A DNA stretch of 64,000 bases from Kwoniella bestiolae CBS 10118. Lineage: Eukaryota > Basidiomycota > Tremellomycetes > Tremellales > Cryptococcaceae. The stretch lies in contig NC_089241.1 of the NCBI RefSeq assembly GCF_000512585.2, positions 4,048,001-4,112,000 on the forward strand, in the 5' to 3' direction. The notes under the pieces were generated by a model. That model was given only the letters and a program-made list of their open reading frames with translations. It made no database searches and was not told the DNA's origin. Made by a program: the position numbers and the translations under genes. Of the stretch, positions 24,257-36,296 are shown in pieces (the first letter of the stretch is position 1; the number at the start of each line of letters is the position of its first letter).

Positions 24257-24837
24257 AACGTCTGTTCTAGTTTCAGATAGAGAGAAATGAGATATGGACG
24301 AGAAGAGAAGAAGAGGAGAAGCAAGAGGGGAAAGTTGTAATGTTCAGTCGAGTCGAGGTTATATAGTCGTTTGGGGATATTCGTCATTTGTTTGATTGAT
24401 GTAATTCGACTTACATGAATTGCCGATGAGCATTAATGTGTGAGTCTCCATGCACGGATCTGGTCTACTTGCATCTCTGCCGGTCAGCTGTTTGCGATGC
24501 TGTTCATGTGGATGATTAACATGATCCATGCTATTGGCAACGGTAGGATCGGTAAGATAATATCACAACATGTTATAATCCCAGTCATAGCAAGTTCAAT
24601 GAACCACGAGAGAAAGGAATACGAGAATCGATTGAATCTATATTAAAATGCTGTATGTGATGCTCTGATAATTTATCAACAACCAGCCCGCTCGACTTCT
24701 TCATAGTACCGAGGTGAAAGGAACTTCTATCTCCCAGATGGTAAAATGACAACATCTCCTCTCCTCCCTTATCTTATGCTTCATCCTCGGCACTGGGGAC
24801 CATGTCCCTCGTATCAGTAGACATGCTTTGAGCTCTT
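24257..24837. other. Convergent intergenic region
   Basis: 3' flanks of TFIIS (+) and the GT32 mannosyltransferase (-). No gene, RNA or repeat recognised. Confidence 0.5.
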
Positions 24838-27168
24838 CTACTTCTTCCTCGCTCCATCAGGTTTCCAACTTCCCCTGACTGTATATCAACACAAACAATC
24901 AGTATCGCGCCTTATAAGCATGACTGGGAGGGATCTCTGAAATGATGCAGAGCGGGAAGTAGGGGTAATCGTCCACTCACAATTATGCAGCACATTCGCT
25001 TGTACACTATCTGGTCCCTCGGCTTTGAAGTCTGGTTGACCCCCTGGACTAAAACCTGTTATAGGTAAGATCAGAACATCACCTATTCTCAGGGGGTGGT
25101 TCAGGCCTCGAAGTCTATGCCATGTGACGTTGTATCGAGCGAGGAGGAAGCTGCGGACTTGTTAGCTCGGTGTACTCTGAGCAAAACCCATCTTCACATT
25201 CGGAAGCGGTATTATGACATCTGGAATGCGAATATGATTGCGATGACAGAGACGAAGACGGAACTCACCCCATCACACTATCAGTGAACAACCCCGGCCC
25301 AGTCCACTCCATGACATTCATCGCATGATCCCTATGCTGTTCCTTCAAAGCCTGCGCGTCCGACTCCCTCCCCTCTCCAAGAAGCTTCTCAATCTCCTCG
25401 GCCCGCCAGTTCTCCCACTCCTCCACCACCCTTGTGGCATTCACCACTCTCCTCACCGCATCCAAAAAGATCGGATGCGAGGGAGAAGAAGATAACGTCC
25501 ATTGACAGATCCCCAGTGCTCTTGGCCAGCCATTTTCCCACCCTTCGTATGCGTGTACGTCGACGTCCACTCCGACGATCACGGCGGGGTTGGTAGATAG
25601 TTTGGATCTCCATCCGGATCCGTCGGTGGATGAGAGATCGAGGTATTCGACGGAATTGTGCCCCCATTGTTCGATTGGGCGGATTGGCTGAGTCTGAACG
25701 GACGAGGGTAGAATTAGCACCAGGATCCAGTTGTTATTTTATCCTGAGATAAAGCGTCCGAATATCTTCTCTGGCTATGCAGAGCGATCGGAAGTATAAT
25801 GAGGATGTGGATGAAGTCCTTCGAGACGGTAGTGCAGATAGCCATACTACCCGAACAGATCATCTTGATCTTCTGCTTCCGGACAAGTATTTCCGCCCTT
25901 CAGCTTCAAGATATAAAGATACCCGAATCCTTCATATGCCCTCGCCCCCACATCATCCAACTTCCTATACAGTACAGCTCAGATACACAAAAAAATAAAA
26001 ACACTCACATCGACATCCGAGTAAACACCCCCCATGATCAAAGGCAACAAATACCTCAAGAAGTCCGCCTTCAACACACCCCTGTGCATATAATCCCAAG
26101 CCCAACTAACATCCGACCTCTTGAAATACTTCAACATCCACTCATGAGCCTGCGTATCATCCAGGAAATTCAACTCCCACCCGTCTGGTGCGTTCATATC
26201 TGTCCATATCTTTGTGAGCTGATTATCTGGATCGAAGGTCTTGTCGGTCTGATGGATGTATTTGTACGAGATCATGGATTTTGGTGGGGGTTTTGTTCCG
26301 GATGAGAGGGGGTAGGAGGGGACGACGGCGTTGTATTGTGGTGGGGAGTGGTAGAATAGTGAGGAGAGGAGGGGGGAGTGCAAGGGCATGGGGAGGGAGA
26401 GGGCGAAGTCGTGGAGACGTTGGTAATACCTTCAAGATCGTGCAGGAGAAATCAGCTAAGACTCAGGTTTATCATTGATGGTGGATCGACATAATAGATG
26501 ATCGTTGATCAACGTTTCTCCCAGTTGTCTTTTCCTCCTCCCCTTCACAGATCAAGCAAAACATCCACTCACTCTCTCGCACCTTCCTCTCCAGCCTCAA
26601 ATCCCAATCTATACCTACTTTCCGCCACCTCTCCCAGATCCTTCAACCCGACATTAGGTGCCCTCCAACCCATCACCTCCGTCAATCCCCAATTACTCGC
26701 ATCTATCTGACCCTGGTTTGGCTGTTTCGACTGTCCATTAGGTGGCTCTTCAGAACCCACATCTATATCGGGGAACGACAATGGTTCCTTCTCGTTCTCA
26801 CTATCGGCTGACTCGTCTTCCCCTCCGAGCCCAAGGTTGGGATCCAGCTCAGAGTGGAAATTGGGATCTGTAAATTGCTCGTACGGGTCTGCTACCTGCG
26901 TTTCTAACCCGTTCTTAGTGGGTCGTAGGGAATATCCCGTAATGACCAGCAAGACTAGTGCTAATGCCGTAGCTTGAAATAACCTTTTCTTGGTTGATGA
27001 GGATGGTTTGATTAGGTCCGGAGAAGCGGGAGAGGAGTTGGTGGGAAGGAGGGAATATCGCTGGGAACGGAGGGTGTCGAGGAATGAGGTGAGGGACATG
27101 TTTGATGAGGATGAGGATGAGGATGAGGATGAGGGGAAGATGTTGATTCGGGGTTGGGAAGATGCCAT
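24838..27168 (-). CDS. OCH1: GT32 family mannosyltransferase, Och1 type
   Basis: Probable Golgi alpha-1,6-mannosyltransferase initiating N-glycan outer chains. The ATG at 27168 starts a type II membrane topology: a cytosolic tail with Ser repeats, then a single hydrophobic segment at residues 64-80 (FQATALALVLLVITGYS). An acidic stem follows. The catalytic domain holds YKYIHQTDKTFDPDNQLTKI (conserved IHQ), KADFLRYLLPLIMGGVYSDVD with the GG(V/I)YxDxD sugar-nucleotide motif near 26010, VGVDVDVHAYEGW, and GPGLFTDSV. The last exons, spliced by hand, read ARYNVTWHRLRGLNHPLRIG, DVLILPITGFSPGG, HNFRGSWKPDGARKK with stop at 24838-24840. LPITxFSPG and GSWK are typical of the Och1 group. Other GT32 members (Hoc1-like) remain possible. 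Confidence 0.85.
27100..27137 (+). repeat. GATGAG-type codon repeat inside the mannosyltransferase
   Basis: Imperfect GATGAG/GATGAGGAT repeats that encode, on the minus strand, the run of eleven serines near residues 13-22. A length-variable, low-complexity coding tract. Confidence 0.7.
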
Positions 27169-28242
27169 GAATTGTTGAAGGTGTTGCTGAGGTCAGGAGG
27201 ATGTGAATTAGGTAGGTTCGAGATATGCTGTGATTGGATTGATAGTACAAAGGGAGATGGCTGCGAAGTATCTCTTGTTCGCAGTTGAACGAAAGAAGGC
27301 TTGTCTTTGTCCGGATTATTCGGCTGGGTCGTTCGTCCTATGCTTGGGTTGAGCCAGTTGATAAGAGTGATGTCGCTCTGTTCTGGTCTGCCAGACTGAT
27401 AATACTCTATGTTAGAGATGAGATAGACAAGCTAAAGTTGAATGCTGAGCGATGTATGTACAGTATATCCCAATTGCATTGAATGATTGCGCAGCCACTA
27501 CCAAATTGATAATTTCATGTTTTGTATGTGTACAGAATGTATGTCATCGATTACAAAGTTTGGAATTCAGGGTTGAAACCGTTTAAACCTGCCATTGCCG
27601 ACTCAGTTCCAGTGCTTGTGCTTGTGCTCGTATACCATAAAGCCAGTGAGCGTTAGAGCCAATAGAGGATGAAGATCTACCCATGGAGAGCATACCCAGC
27701 CAGCACATTCAAATCCGGAAGGAGCGATATCCCTTGCATCTGTCTGTTCCCCGCAGGTGAAATACGGACATGGACATGTCTTCATTTCTACTAGTACGAG
27801 TACGTTTGATTGCGTTATCTGGTTATCTTTCAACCAAAACAAGACATGACCGAAAAGGTAAATTTTTGACTCTGCGCATGTGCATTCAAGGTTTTGTGTG
27901 ATCGTACGTTCCTGAAGGAGTAACACCACGTTATGCCACATCCATAATTCCCGTTATTTCCATTATTGCCACCCACCCAGAAGTCTCTCCTCTCGGCTTG
28001 GTGGAGCTCTCCGCCGGATTGATAAGTTTTTTTTTTCTGTTAATTCTGATCTCGAGGGTACACAACCAATAACCCCATTCATTCCCATTCAATTCACATC
28101 ATCCTCTTGTTCTTTTGCTTTGTTCTTCTTTCTTTTTCTCTTCTTCCATCAAACTACTTTAAAAAGATAGCCAAGCTTATCGCACAGGCTTTTATAACAC
28201 TTATCACTCTTTTCAGCAACTCATACTTAGATAATTAATACT
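27169..28242. promoter_or_regulatory. Divergent intergenic region, GT32 / DBP2
   Basis: About 1.07 kb holding both promoters. The DBP2 side has pyrimidine-rich tracts (T9 at 28028-28036 and CT-rich sequence to 28150), common in highly expressed fungal genes. A 112-codon ATG ORF on the minus strand (27603-27941) has no recognisable motif and is not called. Confidence 0.5.
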
Positions 28243-30964
28243 ATGGTGCGTATTATCATGGTCTCGCCACTGCTTTTATTATCATATAACTGACCTATCC
28301 TTCTTCCTTTGTAGTCTTACGGTGGTGGCTCTTACGGCGGTGGATACGGTGGCGGCGGTGGTGGCGGCTACGGCGGAGGTGGTGGTGGTTACGGTGGAGG
28401 AGGGTACGGAGGCGGCGGTGGTGGCTATGGTAAGCATCTCCCACATCACCAGATCCCACGGTATAACATCGAAAGGTGACCGATTTCTTCCCGTTCTTCA
28501 CAGGCGGCGGCGGATCATACGGTAATTATTCGGGTGGTTCTGGTTATGGCTCTTATGGAGGCACGTTCAGACGATGACTTTGTATCGTCGCTTTCGGGAT
28601 ACGCTGACATTATATTGTCCTTACAGGTGGTGGCGGTGACAGAATGGGTAACCTTGGTGGTGGTCTACACAACATTGATTGGGATCACACTACCCTCACC
28701 AAGTTCGAGAAAAAGTAAGCTCTTTTTTACAGCGATACATCGGTCCCTCAGCTAATGACGATTTTTATAGCTTCTATGTACAAGATCCTCGAGTAACCGC
28801 TCGATCTGATGCTGAGATCGCTCAATTCCGAGCTGAGAAGACCATGAAGATTCAAGGCCAAAACATTCCTCGACCAATCACTACCTTCGAGGAAGCTGGT
28901 TTCCCCGACTACATCCTTTCCGAAATCCGAACCATGGGTTTCACTGCTCCTTCGTCCATTCAATGCCAAGCTTGGCCTATGGCTCTTTCCGGTCGAGATC
29001 TCGTCGCCGTCGCTGAAACCGGTTCCGGTAAAACCATCTCTTTCGCGCTTCCCGCCATGGTCCACATCAACGCTCAACCTCTCCTCGCTCCCGGTGATGG
29101 TCCTATCGTTCTCATCCTCGCTCCTACTCGAGAACTTGCTGTTCAGATCCAGACCGAGTGCTCTAAGTTCGGTAAATCTTCTCGAATCAGAAACACCGCT
29201 ATCTACGGTGGTGCACCCAAGGGTCCTCAAATCAGAGATCTACAACGAGGTGTTGAGATCTGTGTCGCCACTCCTGGTCGATTGATTGATATGCTCGAAT
29301 CTGGTAAGACCAACCTCAAGAGAGTTACCTACCTCGTCATGGACGAAGCCGATCGAATGCTTGATATGGGTTTCGAACCTCAAATCAGAAAGATCGTCAG
29401 CCAAATCCGACCTGATCGACAAACCCTTCTTTTCTCTGCCACTTGGCCCAAGGAAGTCCAGCGACTCGCCATGGATTTCCTCCACGACTTCATCCAAGTC
29501 AACATCGGTTCTATGGAGCTCACTGCCAATCACAACGTTACTCAACACGTTGAGATCTGCACCGACTACGACAAGAGACAGAAACTTCTCGGTCACCTCG
29601 AGCAAATCTCCAAAGAGAACGCTAAAGTCATCATCTTCATTGCTACCAAGCGAGTTGCTGATGATCTCACTAAATTCCTTCGAATGGATGGCTGGCCTGC
29701 TTTAGCCATTCACGGTGACAAGTGAGTATATTTCCTTCAACACTCATGCGTAATCTTCCGTGCTGACTCGAGGTTTCAGACAACAAGCCGAACGAGACTG
29801 GGTACTCGCTGAATTCAAGTCTGGTCGAAGTCCTATCATGCTTGCTACTGATGTCGCTTCTCGTGGTCTCGGTATGTTGTCAACTTCAGCTTCACCTTTA
29901 TCCTCCTGCAAGACGATCTTGACTTCGACGCACCGGCGCCTTATACGCAATCGCTGTACGCAAAGCTATCAAGAGTCGCGCGCTCAAGTGGTCCTTTCTC
30001 AACAGGGGTGATATGCGTCAATACGACCTGTTCTCTGATGCGTTGATCACACCTCCGTTGCTTCACCGCGACGTCGAGAGTGATCAGCAATTCTCTCGTA
30101 GAGGACTAACCGTTTTACCTCGATAGCACCCCTTAAGGATCTCGAAGGCGCCAACGCGAGTTGCTATCGACTTGAACGTTCCCACAGCTGTCTCTTCTGC
30201 TTTTGCGGATGATGAGCTGGATCGTTCAAAGCATTACTCACCAAGCGTTCTCTAGCTTTGCTCCAATATCAGTGATTGACAGGCGCCATCAAATGTGTTC
30301 ATCAAGTCAAGTCGTCAAGCTATCGCTATTTGTTGTGAAAGGAATAGTAACTTATGTCTGTGCTTTTCTCATCTTTTAACTCCTTGCTGTGCTGTATCCG
30401 CAAATTTCTCATGCTCAAATGGACGTGCTTGTTGACCTGCCATGACTTGCATCTTGTAATAAAGATGTCAAGGACATTGGTTACGTCATTAACTAGTAAG
30501 TTTAGTCTCATCTCTTATAATAATGGTTGACTTGTCATGCTTATGCCGTCTTCCTCCGCAGTGACTTCCCTAACAACTGTGAAGACTACATCCACCGAAT
30601 CGGTCGTACCGGTCGAGCTGGTCGAAAAGGTGTTTCATACACTTACTTCACCGCTGACAACTCCAAGCAAGCTCGAGAGCTGGTTACCATTTTGAGAGAG
30701 TCCAAGAGTGAAGTGTGAGTACACTCTCCAGTAATACTTCCATTCCAACAGAGCGATGCTGATGAGATCGTTGTGGTCAGTTCTCCTGAACTCGAACAAA
30801 TGGCCATGTACGGAGGTGGTGGTGGTGGACGAGGACGAGGAGGTGGTGGTCGAGGAGGTGGTCGAGGTGGTGGTCGATTTGGCGGTGGTGGGGGTGGTTA
30901 TGGTGGCAGCGGTGCCAATGGATACGGAGGTGGTGGCGGAGGAGGTTACTCTTCCAGATGGTAG
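28243..30964 (+). CDS. DBP2: DEAD-box RNA helicase Dbp2 (p68/DDX5 family)
   Basis: ATP-dependent RNA helicase acting in mRNP assembly, RNA quality control and rRNA processing. The first coding exon is just the ATG (28243-28245); splicing to 28315 begins SYGGGSYGGG. Gly/Tyr/Arg-rich termini flank the core. Core motifs in order: FxxPSSIQCQAWP (Q), AETGSGKT (I), PTRELA (Ia), TPGRLID (Ib), DEAD (II), SAT (III), IIFIATK (IV), ATDVASRGLD (V) and HRIGRTGR (VI). IDWDHTTLTKFEKNFY and KIQGQNIPRPITTFEEAGFP are typical of Dbp2. The C-terminus is an RGG box ending GGGGYSSRW. An unusually long intron (29872-30464) interrupts motif V, followed by a 31-nt exon. The intron after GGGGSY is ambiguous: donor GTAATT at 28522 keeps the frame. 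Confidence 0.97.
29872..30464 (+). other. 593-nt intron of DBP2 inside motif V
   Basis: Donor GTATGT, acceptor TAATAAAG, between SRGL and DVKDIGYVINY. The codon is split G|AT, restoring the invariant Asp. Introns in neighbouring genes are mostly 50-110 nt. Yeast DBP2 genes are known to carry a long intron near this point of the coding sequence, linked to autoregulation. Confidence 0.85.
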
Positions 30965-31675
30965 ACAGTTTACGTTACTGACACCGTCTCTTTTGGCTTT
31001 GAAAGCCTACCATTCCACTTTATTTCGGGCTATAGACACATGTAATATTACTCATCTCCATGATATACATTAAAAAACTAGATATTCAACCTTGGTCATC
31101 TAATTGAGGACAATTAGGTGATTCGAGGTTTATACCATAGATCATCATGCAGTTCTCACATCATCATCTGCAGAACAACACAAGCTTCCGTTATCTTGAG
31201 CCGCGATCAGACAGCATGTGGTACCCATGAATCTGTCCAGAGCGTGGCAAGAGCATGATGCGAAAGGTAAACGGATCATGGCTCACTTGACATGACCCAC
31301 TGGATGGTCCTGCGGATCTTCAGCTCATTCGCTTCTGGTGCGTATTTACGTTATCTCCGTTAACCTTAACGCTGAAAGACCCTTGAAGGGGGATATTCAC
31401 CGGTATGTCACCCATGTTTGTTTGTCTTTGTTTATCGGTCTGTTTATTTGTCTGTTTACACCTTGAGTCAATATGGTGTGCACACGGGAAGGGTCCATGG
31501 CGTTCGGCAAACATGCGAGGAATGTTGATGGGACATATACAAGTGGACTACAGTAGATTGATGTCTGCGCCGCTTCTTTCTGCTTCACATGCAAACTAAC
31601 TGATTTCATTCTGGTCATTCAACTATTTGTCGCTCTTTTACCTCCTCTTCAATCAAATCAGATCATTTCGGAACA
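30965..31675. other. Intergenic, DBP2 to first CPL1-family gene
   Basis: About 710 bp. DBP2 3' UTR plus promoter of the first array gene. It includes a short TTTGTCTG-type repeat at 31417-31458. No gene recognised. Confidence 0.5.
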
Positions 31676-32989
31676 ATGATACGATCCTCTTCGACCCCCT
31701 TGCTTCTTGTCCTTGGGCTGGTATATGCCTCTGTAGCCTACGGGTACACCTTCGTGGGATGTACCAACGTTGTCAATCCTACTACTGGTGATCCCGCAGC
31801 TATTTCAGTAGCCAATGCGGCATTGTGCAATGTGAGTGTGCAATACATACCTCGTCTCTTCCAAGTACCATACACACCCCGGAGGTCGACTGACAATATA
31901 TGTGGGATTTTCGATAGAATTACTGTGCGCCCACAGCAGATTCCGCGCCGTACTTTTATTACAACGTCCAATCCCAGAGCTGTGTGTGTACGAGCCAGGC
32001 TCCGACGGCAGCTATCTATCCCACGGGGGGAGCATCGGACAACGCGGGTAATTGTAATTCAGGTTATGCTACGGTGAGTATTAACATCGAACAGAACCCA
32101 TCTTAGCCCATACTGTAAGCTTCATAAGCTCCAAGGCTGACTTGTGGCTCGTGTTTAGGCATACAAGCTAGCTACAACATTCACATTCACCAATTGTGAT
32201 GGAAGTGCCGATCCATCTTCGTAAGTCTGTCATCTTCTTTTCTGCCCCAGCGATTGAATCCCTGACTAATCCAATTTGGTGTGTGTGCCATGTCCCCCGT
32301 AGATCTGTAACCTACTACGTCAACACACCAGGAGAATGCTTCACCTCATGCCGGACATACGGCCAAGCATTCTTCAGCGTCTATAGACAAAACAACCAGT
32401 TCACATGTCTCTGCGCTGCCTCATCCACCCCCTACGCCTCGAACAATGATCCGAGGAACTGCGGTTCAGCAGGTTGGTTCCGGTACTACCATAGTGCCGA
32501 GTCATCCGCGTCGGGTCTGGCGAGACGACAGCTCAGGGAGAAGCTCGATATGGCCAAAAAGGAGAGACAGCGGAGCGAGCGGTTTTGTCCCAGGGGATTG
32601 ACGGCTTGTGCGGTTGAGGGATGGGACTCTTATGAGGTGGGTCAGACAGGTTATCTGCTTGTCCATGGTGGAGTATGTGCTCATGGTTTTTCATTATTGC
32701 AGTGTATCGATACTTCCTCAGAACTTGAATCTTGCGGAGGATGTGTCTTTGGGGAATACGGATCTAGCTATAACTCCACCTCGGTGGGAACAGAGTGAGT
32801 CATCATTCTCTAGGAGTGGAAAATACGATACTGGACAATCTAATTCGCTTCTTCTGTTTTATTCTTGACAGCTGTTCGTCCTTGCCTGGCATAGCCCTTG
32901 GTGCGGTCACATGCCAGAATTCACGATGTCAAGCGCAGGCATGTAAGAAGGGGTATGAGTTGATCAACGGGGTGTGTTCTCGTCAGTGA
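31676..32989 (+). CDS. Secreted cysteine-rich CPL1-family protein (array copy A)
   Basis: Predicted secreted protein; role unknown, possibly cell wall or host/environment interaction by analogy with Cpl1 of Cryptococcus. The ATG at 31676 begins a signal peptide (STPLLLVLGLVYASVAYG). The mature N-terminal half has two WSC-like Cys blocks: YTFVGCTNV, NYCAPTADSAPYFYYN, SQSCVCTSQAPTA, then FTNCDGS, GECFTSCRTYGQAFFSVYRQ and FTCLCAASS. A dibasic site lies in SASGLARRQLREKL. The C-terminal CPL1 domain is CPRGLTACAVEGWDSYE, CIDTSSELESCGGC, CSSLPGIALGAVTC and CKKGYELINGVC. About seven exons with conserved phases; stop at 32987-32989. Copy A is one of the two most divergent members of the array. Confidence 0.85.
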
Positions 32990-34508
32990 CACAACATAAT
33001 TTTAAAAGCATAGAGACTGTCCATAGATGAGACCTGGAAGATGACAACACTCCAAGGTATGATAGACTTCTTGATAGCATTGGGTATGACAATGGACATT
33101 TACGAACGAATGCAAATTGGATACTAATTTTATATCGATACAATTTGGCTATACTTGACCAACAGACTCTGAGACCTATAAAACTTACTTTAGGATCTGC
33201 TTCCTACCCGAACATATCTGAGTTAACCACACGTCCCGATATAATATCCTCGTGGGCATGGCATAGTCTATCATCTCGACTTTGCAGCAGAGCATTTGCT
33301 ATCTATGTCGCTATCGATCATCTGATCACCTCTCACAACGTCCCGTGAGGCTGACAGGTATGACGCTAACATCTTACTGTGCTAAAGATCCAGATCCATT
33401 CGGAGGGCAAGGGAATCTGGGTAGGGTAACGCTGTTCACCGAGGGTGACCGTCTCAGGCGACGACGATATAATGTGGACTAATGTTGGGCAGAGCTTTGA
33501 CAAGCTGAGTTATCCACCGGATCTTAAGCTGTTGATCCCCGATGAATTAATTGGGAAGACTTTCAAACATTTCGAAGATCAAGGTACTGTAACGTTCGAG
33601 GATTTGTTCACTTCCACAGTTTGCGTACGACATCATCTGAAAGAAAAGTCCCATCTTCTGGTCAACCAGACTTTCGGACCTAGGAACTGAGTAGGTACCC
33701 GTCGATAATTATCCTGGAGTCACAGACAACAGAGCTAACTTAGATCCTCATGTTTGTCGAATGTCAAAAGTCAAGTATAGGACAGACTGCCACACACCCA
33801 CATACTTTATCGGGTTTGACACTGAATGGTGTTCCTAGCGACCCTCTCTCCTGTTTGTGATCCATTATGAGTTTATGACGTAGGCCATTCGTCCCAATAC
33901 GCGAGCGCTACTGAATGTTATCGATAAGAATGTGAAGCTCGGGTAGTTATCTCGGACCTTCACCATGAGAGATAGGTACATGGTCTAGTACGGTGTCTTA
34001 GACAAGATAACGACGATCATTCTCCTTGCCGTCGGAGGTGAATGCATGGTTTCCTATATCATCTATTCAATATCGTATGCTTTTTACGATGAAGCTCGAC
34101 TTCGATCTTTTGACTATGTCATCGATGTGTTTGCGTAGACGTATGTCAGCTCATCCTCTGGAGAACTGTCTCAGCCACATAATCTGATTGGGTTATCCAA
34201 AACCAACGTACCTCTGTGGATGGTCTGAAAGATCTAGAATGATGTCCAGAGGGAGGTAGCGCTCATCAAGATCGATCAGCTGAGAGATAAAGAGCTTTCG
34301 CCCAGCTTTGGCACCTCAGCTGATCGAATCGAAGATCCGGTAAATAGATCGTCATCAGATACCCACGCTGAGATGTGCTTTCGTCGTACACCTCATCCAG
34401 AAAGGTATAAGAAGGTGCGAAATCATCTGTCATCACCCTCTTCTTCTTCTCATCGTCACAACACCTCACCTTCTATTCATTTTTGAGATCCATACGGGAA
34501 GCATCACG
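32990..34508. other. Intergenic between array copies A and B
   Basis: About 1.5 kb. A stop-free stretch at 33472-33690 (+) reads as a plausible peptide (PDELIGKTFKHFEDQGTVTF) and one at 34266-34469 (-) likewise, but neither has a motif or convincing splice partners. They may be gene remnants. The last 150 bp should be the promoter of copy B. Confidence 0.4.
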
Positions 34509-35404
34509 ATGAAGTCAGCTTCGCTCTTGCCCTTCCTTGTTCCATCAATCACCATTTTTCAAGTATCGGCGTACACCTTCCTAGGTTGTACCGACACCTG
34601 GAGATACAAGCCCGAGGCCCATGATCCGAAAGGACACTACGCCGGAGGTACTTCAGCAGGTTGCGCTGTAAGTTTAGTTCGGTCCTGATCATTACCGGCT
34701 TTCACTCGGGTTGACGAGACCTCTGACTTCTCAGACTTACTGTTCGTCCCTGGGTACTCCCTATTTCTACAACCAATATAATACTGGGCAATGCTACTGC
34801 TCGAGCGCAAGCCCCAAAGCCAACATCTATACATATGGTGCAGGTGATCAGGCTGGATGTGAGGGAAGCGATTATGAGGTGAGACTTGCTTCCAACATCG
34901 GGGTTAACTTGTCTTTTCGCTTACGGCTTACCTACACAGATATACGCTACGAAAGGTCCTATCAACTCAATGAAGATGGAAGGATGCTACACATCAGTGA
35001 CTACAAGCCAGTAAGTCGCTGCATACGCCCTCTCATGACCTCAGCTGACACGTAATAGTAGACACCCAGGGGACAAGATGTCAACCATCGACGCATGCTT
35101 CTCAGCCTGTCCTTCAGCAAAATCTGTGATCGTCTCTCCCAATCCCGATACCAACTCTTTCGACTGTAAGTGCAATGATAAAGCCGTTATCGACAGTACA
35201 GGCGGCGGAACTACCACTTGTGGTCCTTTCGGATGGTTCGCTTACTCTAGATCTGGGAGCAAGAGACGCATGGAGGGTAAGAGGAGATTGGAGAAGCAGT
35301 TGATCTTTGACAACGAGGATGAAGGTCAAGATGAGGATGTAATGGATGTCCTGAATTCACAGACCAGTCTTGCACCGGAGGTGGTGGAAGAGGAGGAGTG
35401 TTAA
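34509..35404 (+). CDS. CPL1-family paralogue lacking the CPL1 domain (array copy B)
   Basis: Predicted secreted protein. The ATG at 34509 starts signal peptide SLLPFLVPSITIFQVSA, then YTFLGCTDTW. Splicing gives TYCSSLGTPYFYNQYNTGQC, CSSASPKANIYTYGAGDQAG, IYATKGPINSMKMEGCYTS, then (acceptor at 35061) DACFSACPSAKSVIVSPNP and CKCNDKAV, CGPFGWFAYSRS. These match the WSC-like half of its neighbours, including the GPxxWFxxS motif. At the position where paralogues have SGLARR this copy has SGSKRRMEGKRRLEKQ, then a short acidic tail (EDEGQDEDVMD, EEEEC) and a stop at 35402-35404. The CPL1 domain present in all other copies is missing. It could be a genuine short form or a 3' truncation. Confidence 0.75.
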
Positions 35405-36296
35405 TTGCAAGAATTTGTTGGGTTTTGACTTGAAGGACAATATGACGTATCGAAGTGACGATCTTCCCGAAATCAACATCAGCTATTATTAGTCCGGCCC
35501 AGCTTCTTCCGTGTATCTGTAGATAAACAACCTGTATTTATTATCATAACCCTTCCGGTTCAACAACATGTATCCGTTTAAACATCCCTTGCATTATATC
35601 CTGCATGATCTGCTTCATCCCTTGGTGAACCGAAGGAGCTAAGGAACAGCCAGTCGGCTACTTGCAATCTCCTTTCCAGATCCACTCCTCATAGCCAGAA
35701 CGCCATGATACGAGACAAACGTTGATGATCGAGACCCAAACAAACAACAGGAATCTATGGGATGATCACTGAAATGTGCTGGTGCCTGGGTGATAGCTTA
35801 AGTTAGGGTGACAGACTAATTGCAACGTTACCAAATTCCTTAATTATGGCATGCTTGGCGAAAGCTTATTTTACCGGTACGCTTCCAATGTTCCAACACT
35901 TCTATAACTGACGATACATCATTATCTAACAAGTAGAAGACACAACGGTCTGGAGCACTCTGAGTTTAATATCAGATCTGTAGGAACGGAATGTTTGTCT
36001 TCTGGGTGATGTTCATCAGGCGGTTTTCTATGACAGTTGTTCACCCCCCTACACTTCCCATCGGGTTTGGTTATTTGTCCACTCACTGATCCGAGGCAAA
36101 CAGGATATATAAGCCAGACAAATCCGTTCCGATCCATCTTCTTCCCCTCTCTCATCAATCTTTTTGAAAGCTAACAGTACTTCCTCCAACTTGCTATTCA
36201 CTTTCTGTTTAGCATCCACGTTCTTTTATACTAAATTCATATCTCCATCACTCCCTCAACTCCCTCTCGCCTTTAATCTTCAATCGATATAGCAAC
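35405..36296. other. Intergenic between array copies B and C
   Basis: About 890 bp. No remnant of a CPL1 domain was seen in any frame after copy B. A TATATAA box at 36106-36112 lies about 190 bp before the copy C start codon. Confidence 0.5.
36106..36112 (+). promoter_or_regulatory. TATA-like box of array copy C
   Basis: TATATAA, 191 bp before the ATG. Copies E (about 40583-40596) and F (43091-43096) have TATATA boxes at about -183 and -171, suggesting a shared promoter layout. Confidence 0.5.

Noticed and set aside
27603..27941. 112-codon minus-strand ORF with many Cys and His in the GT32/DBP2 promoter region
   Set aside because: No recognisable motif or splice context; it sits where two promoters must be. 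Not called without transcript or homologue.
28748..29605. 160- and 121-codon minus-strand ORFs
   Set aside because: Antisense shadows of the DEAD-box helicase core.
30204..30300. Possible C/D snoRNA in the DBP2 intron (ATGATGA box near 30210)
   Set aside because: No CTGA box at a suitable distance and no terminal stem.
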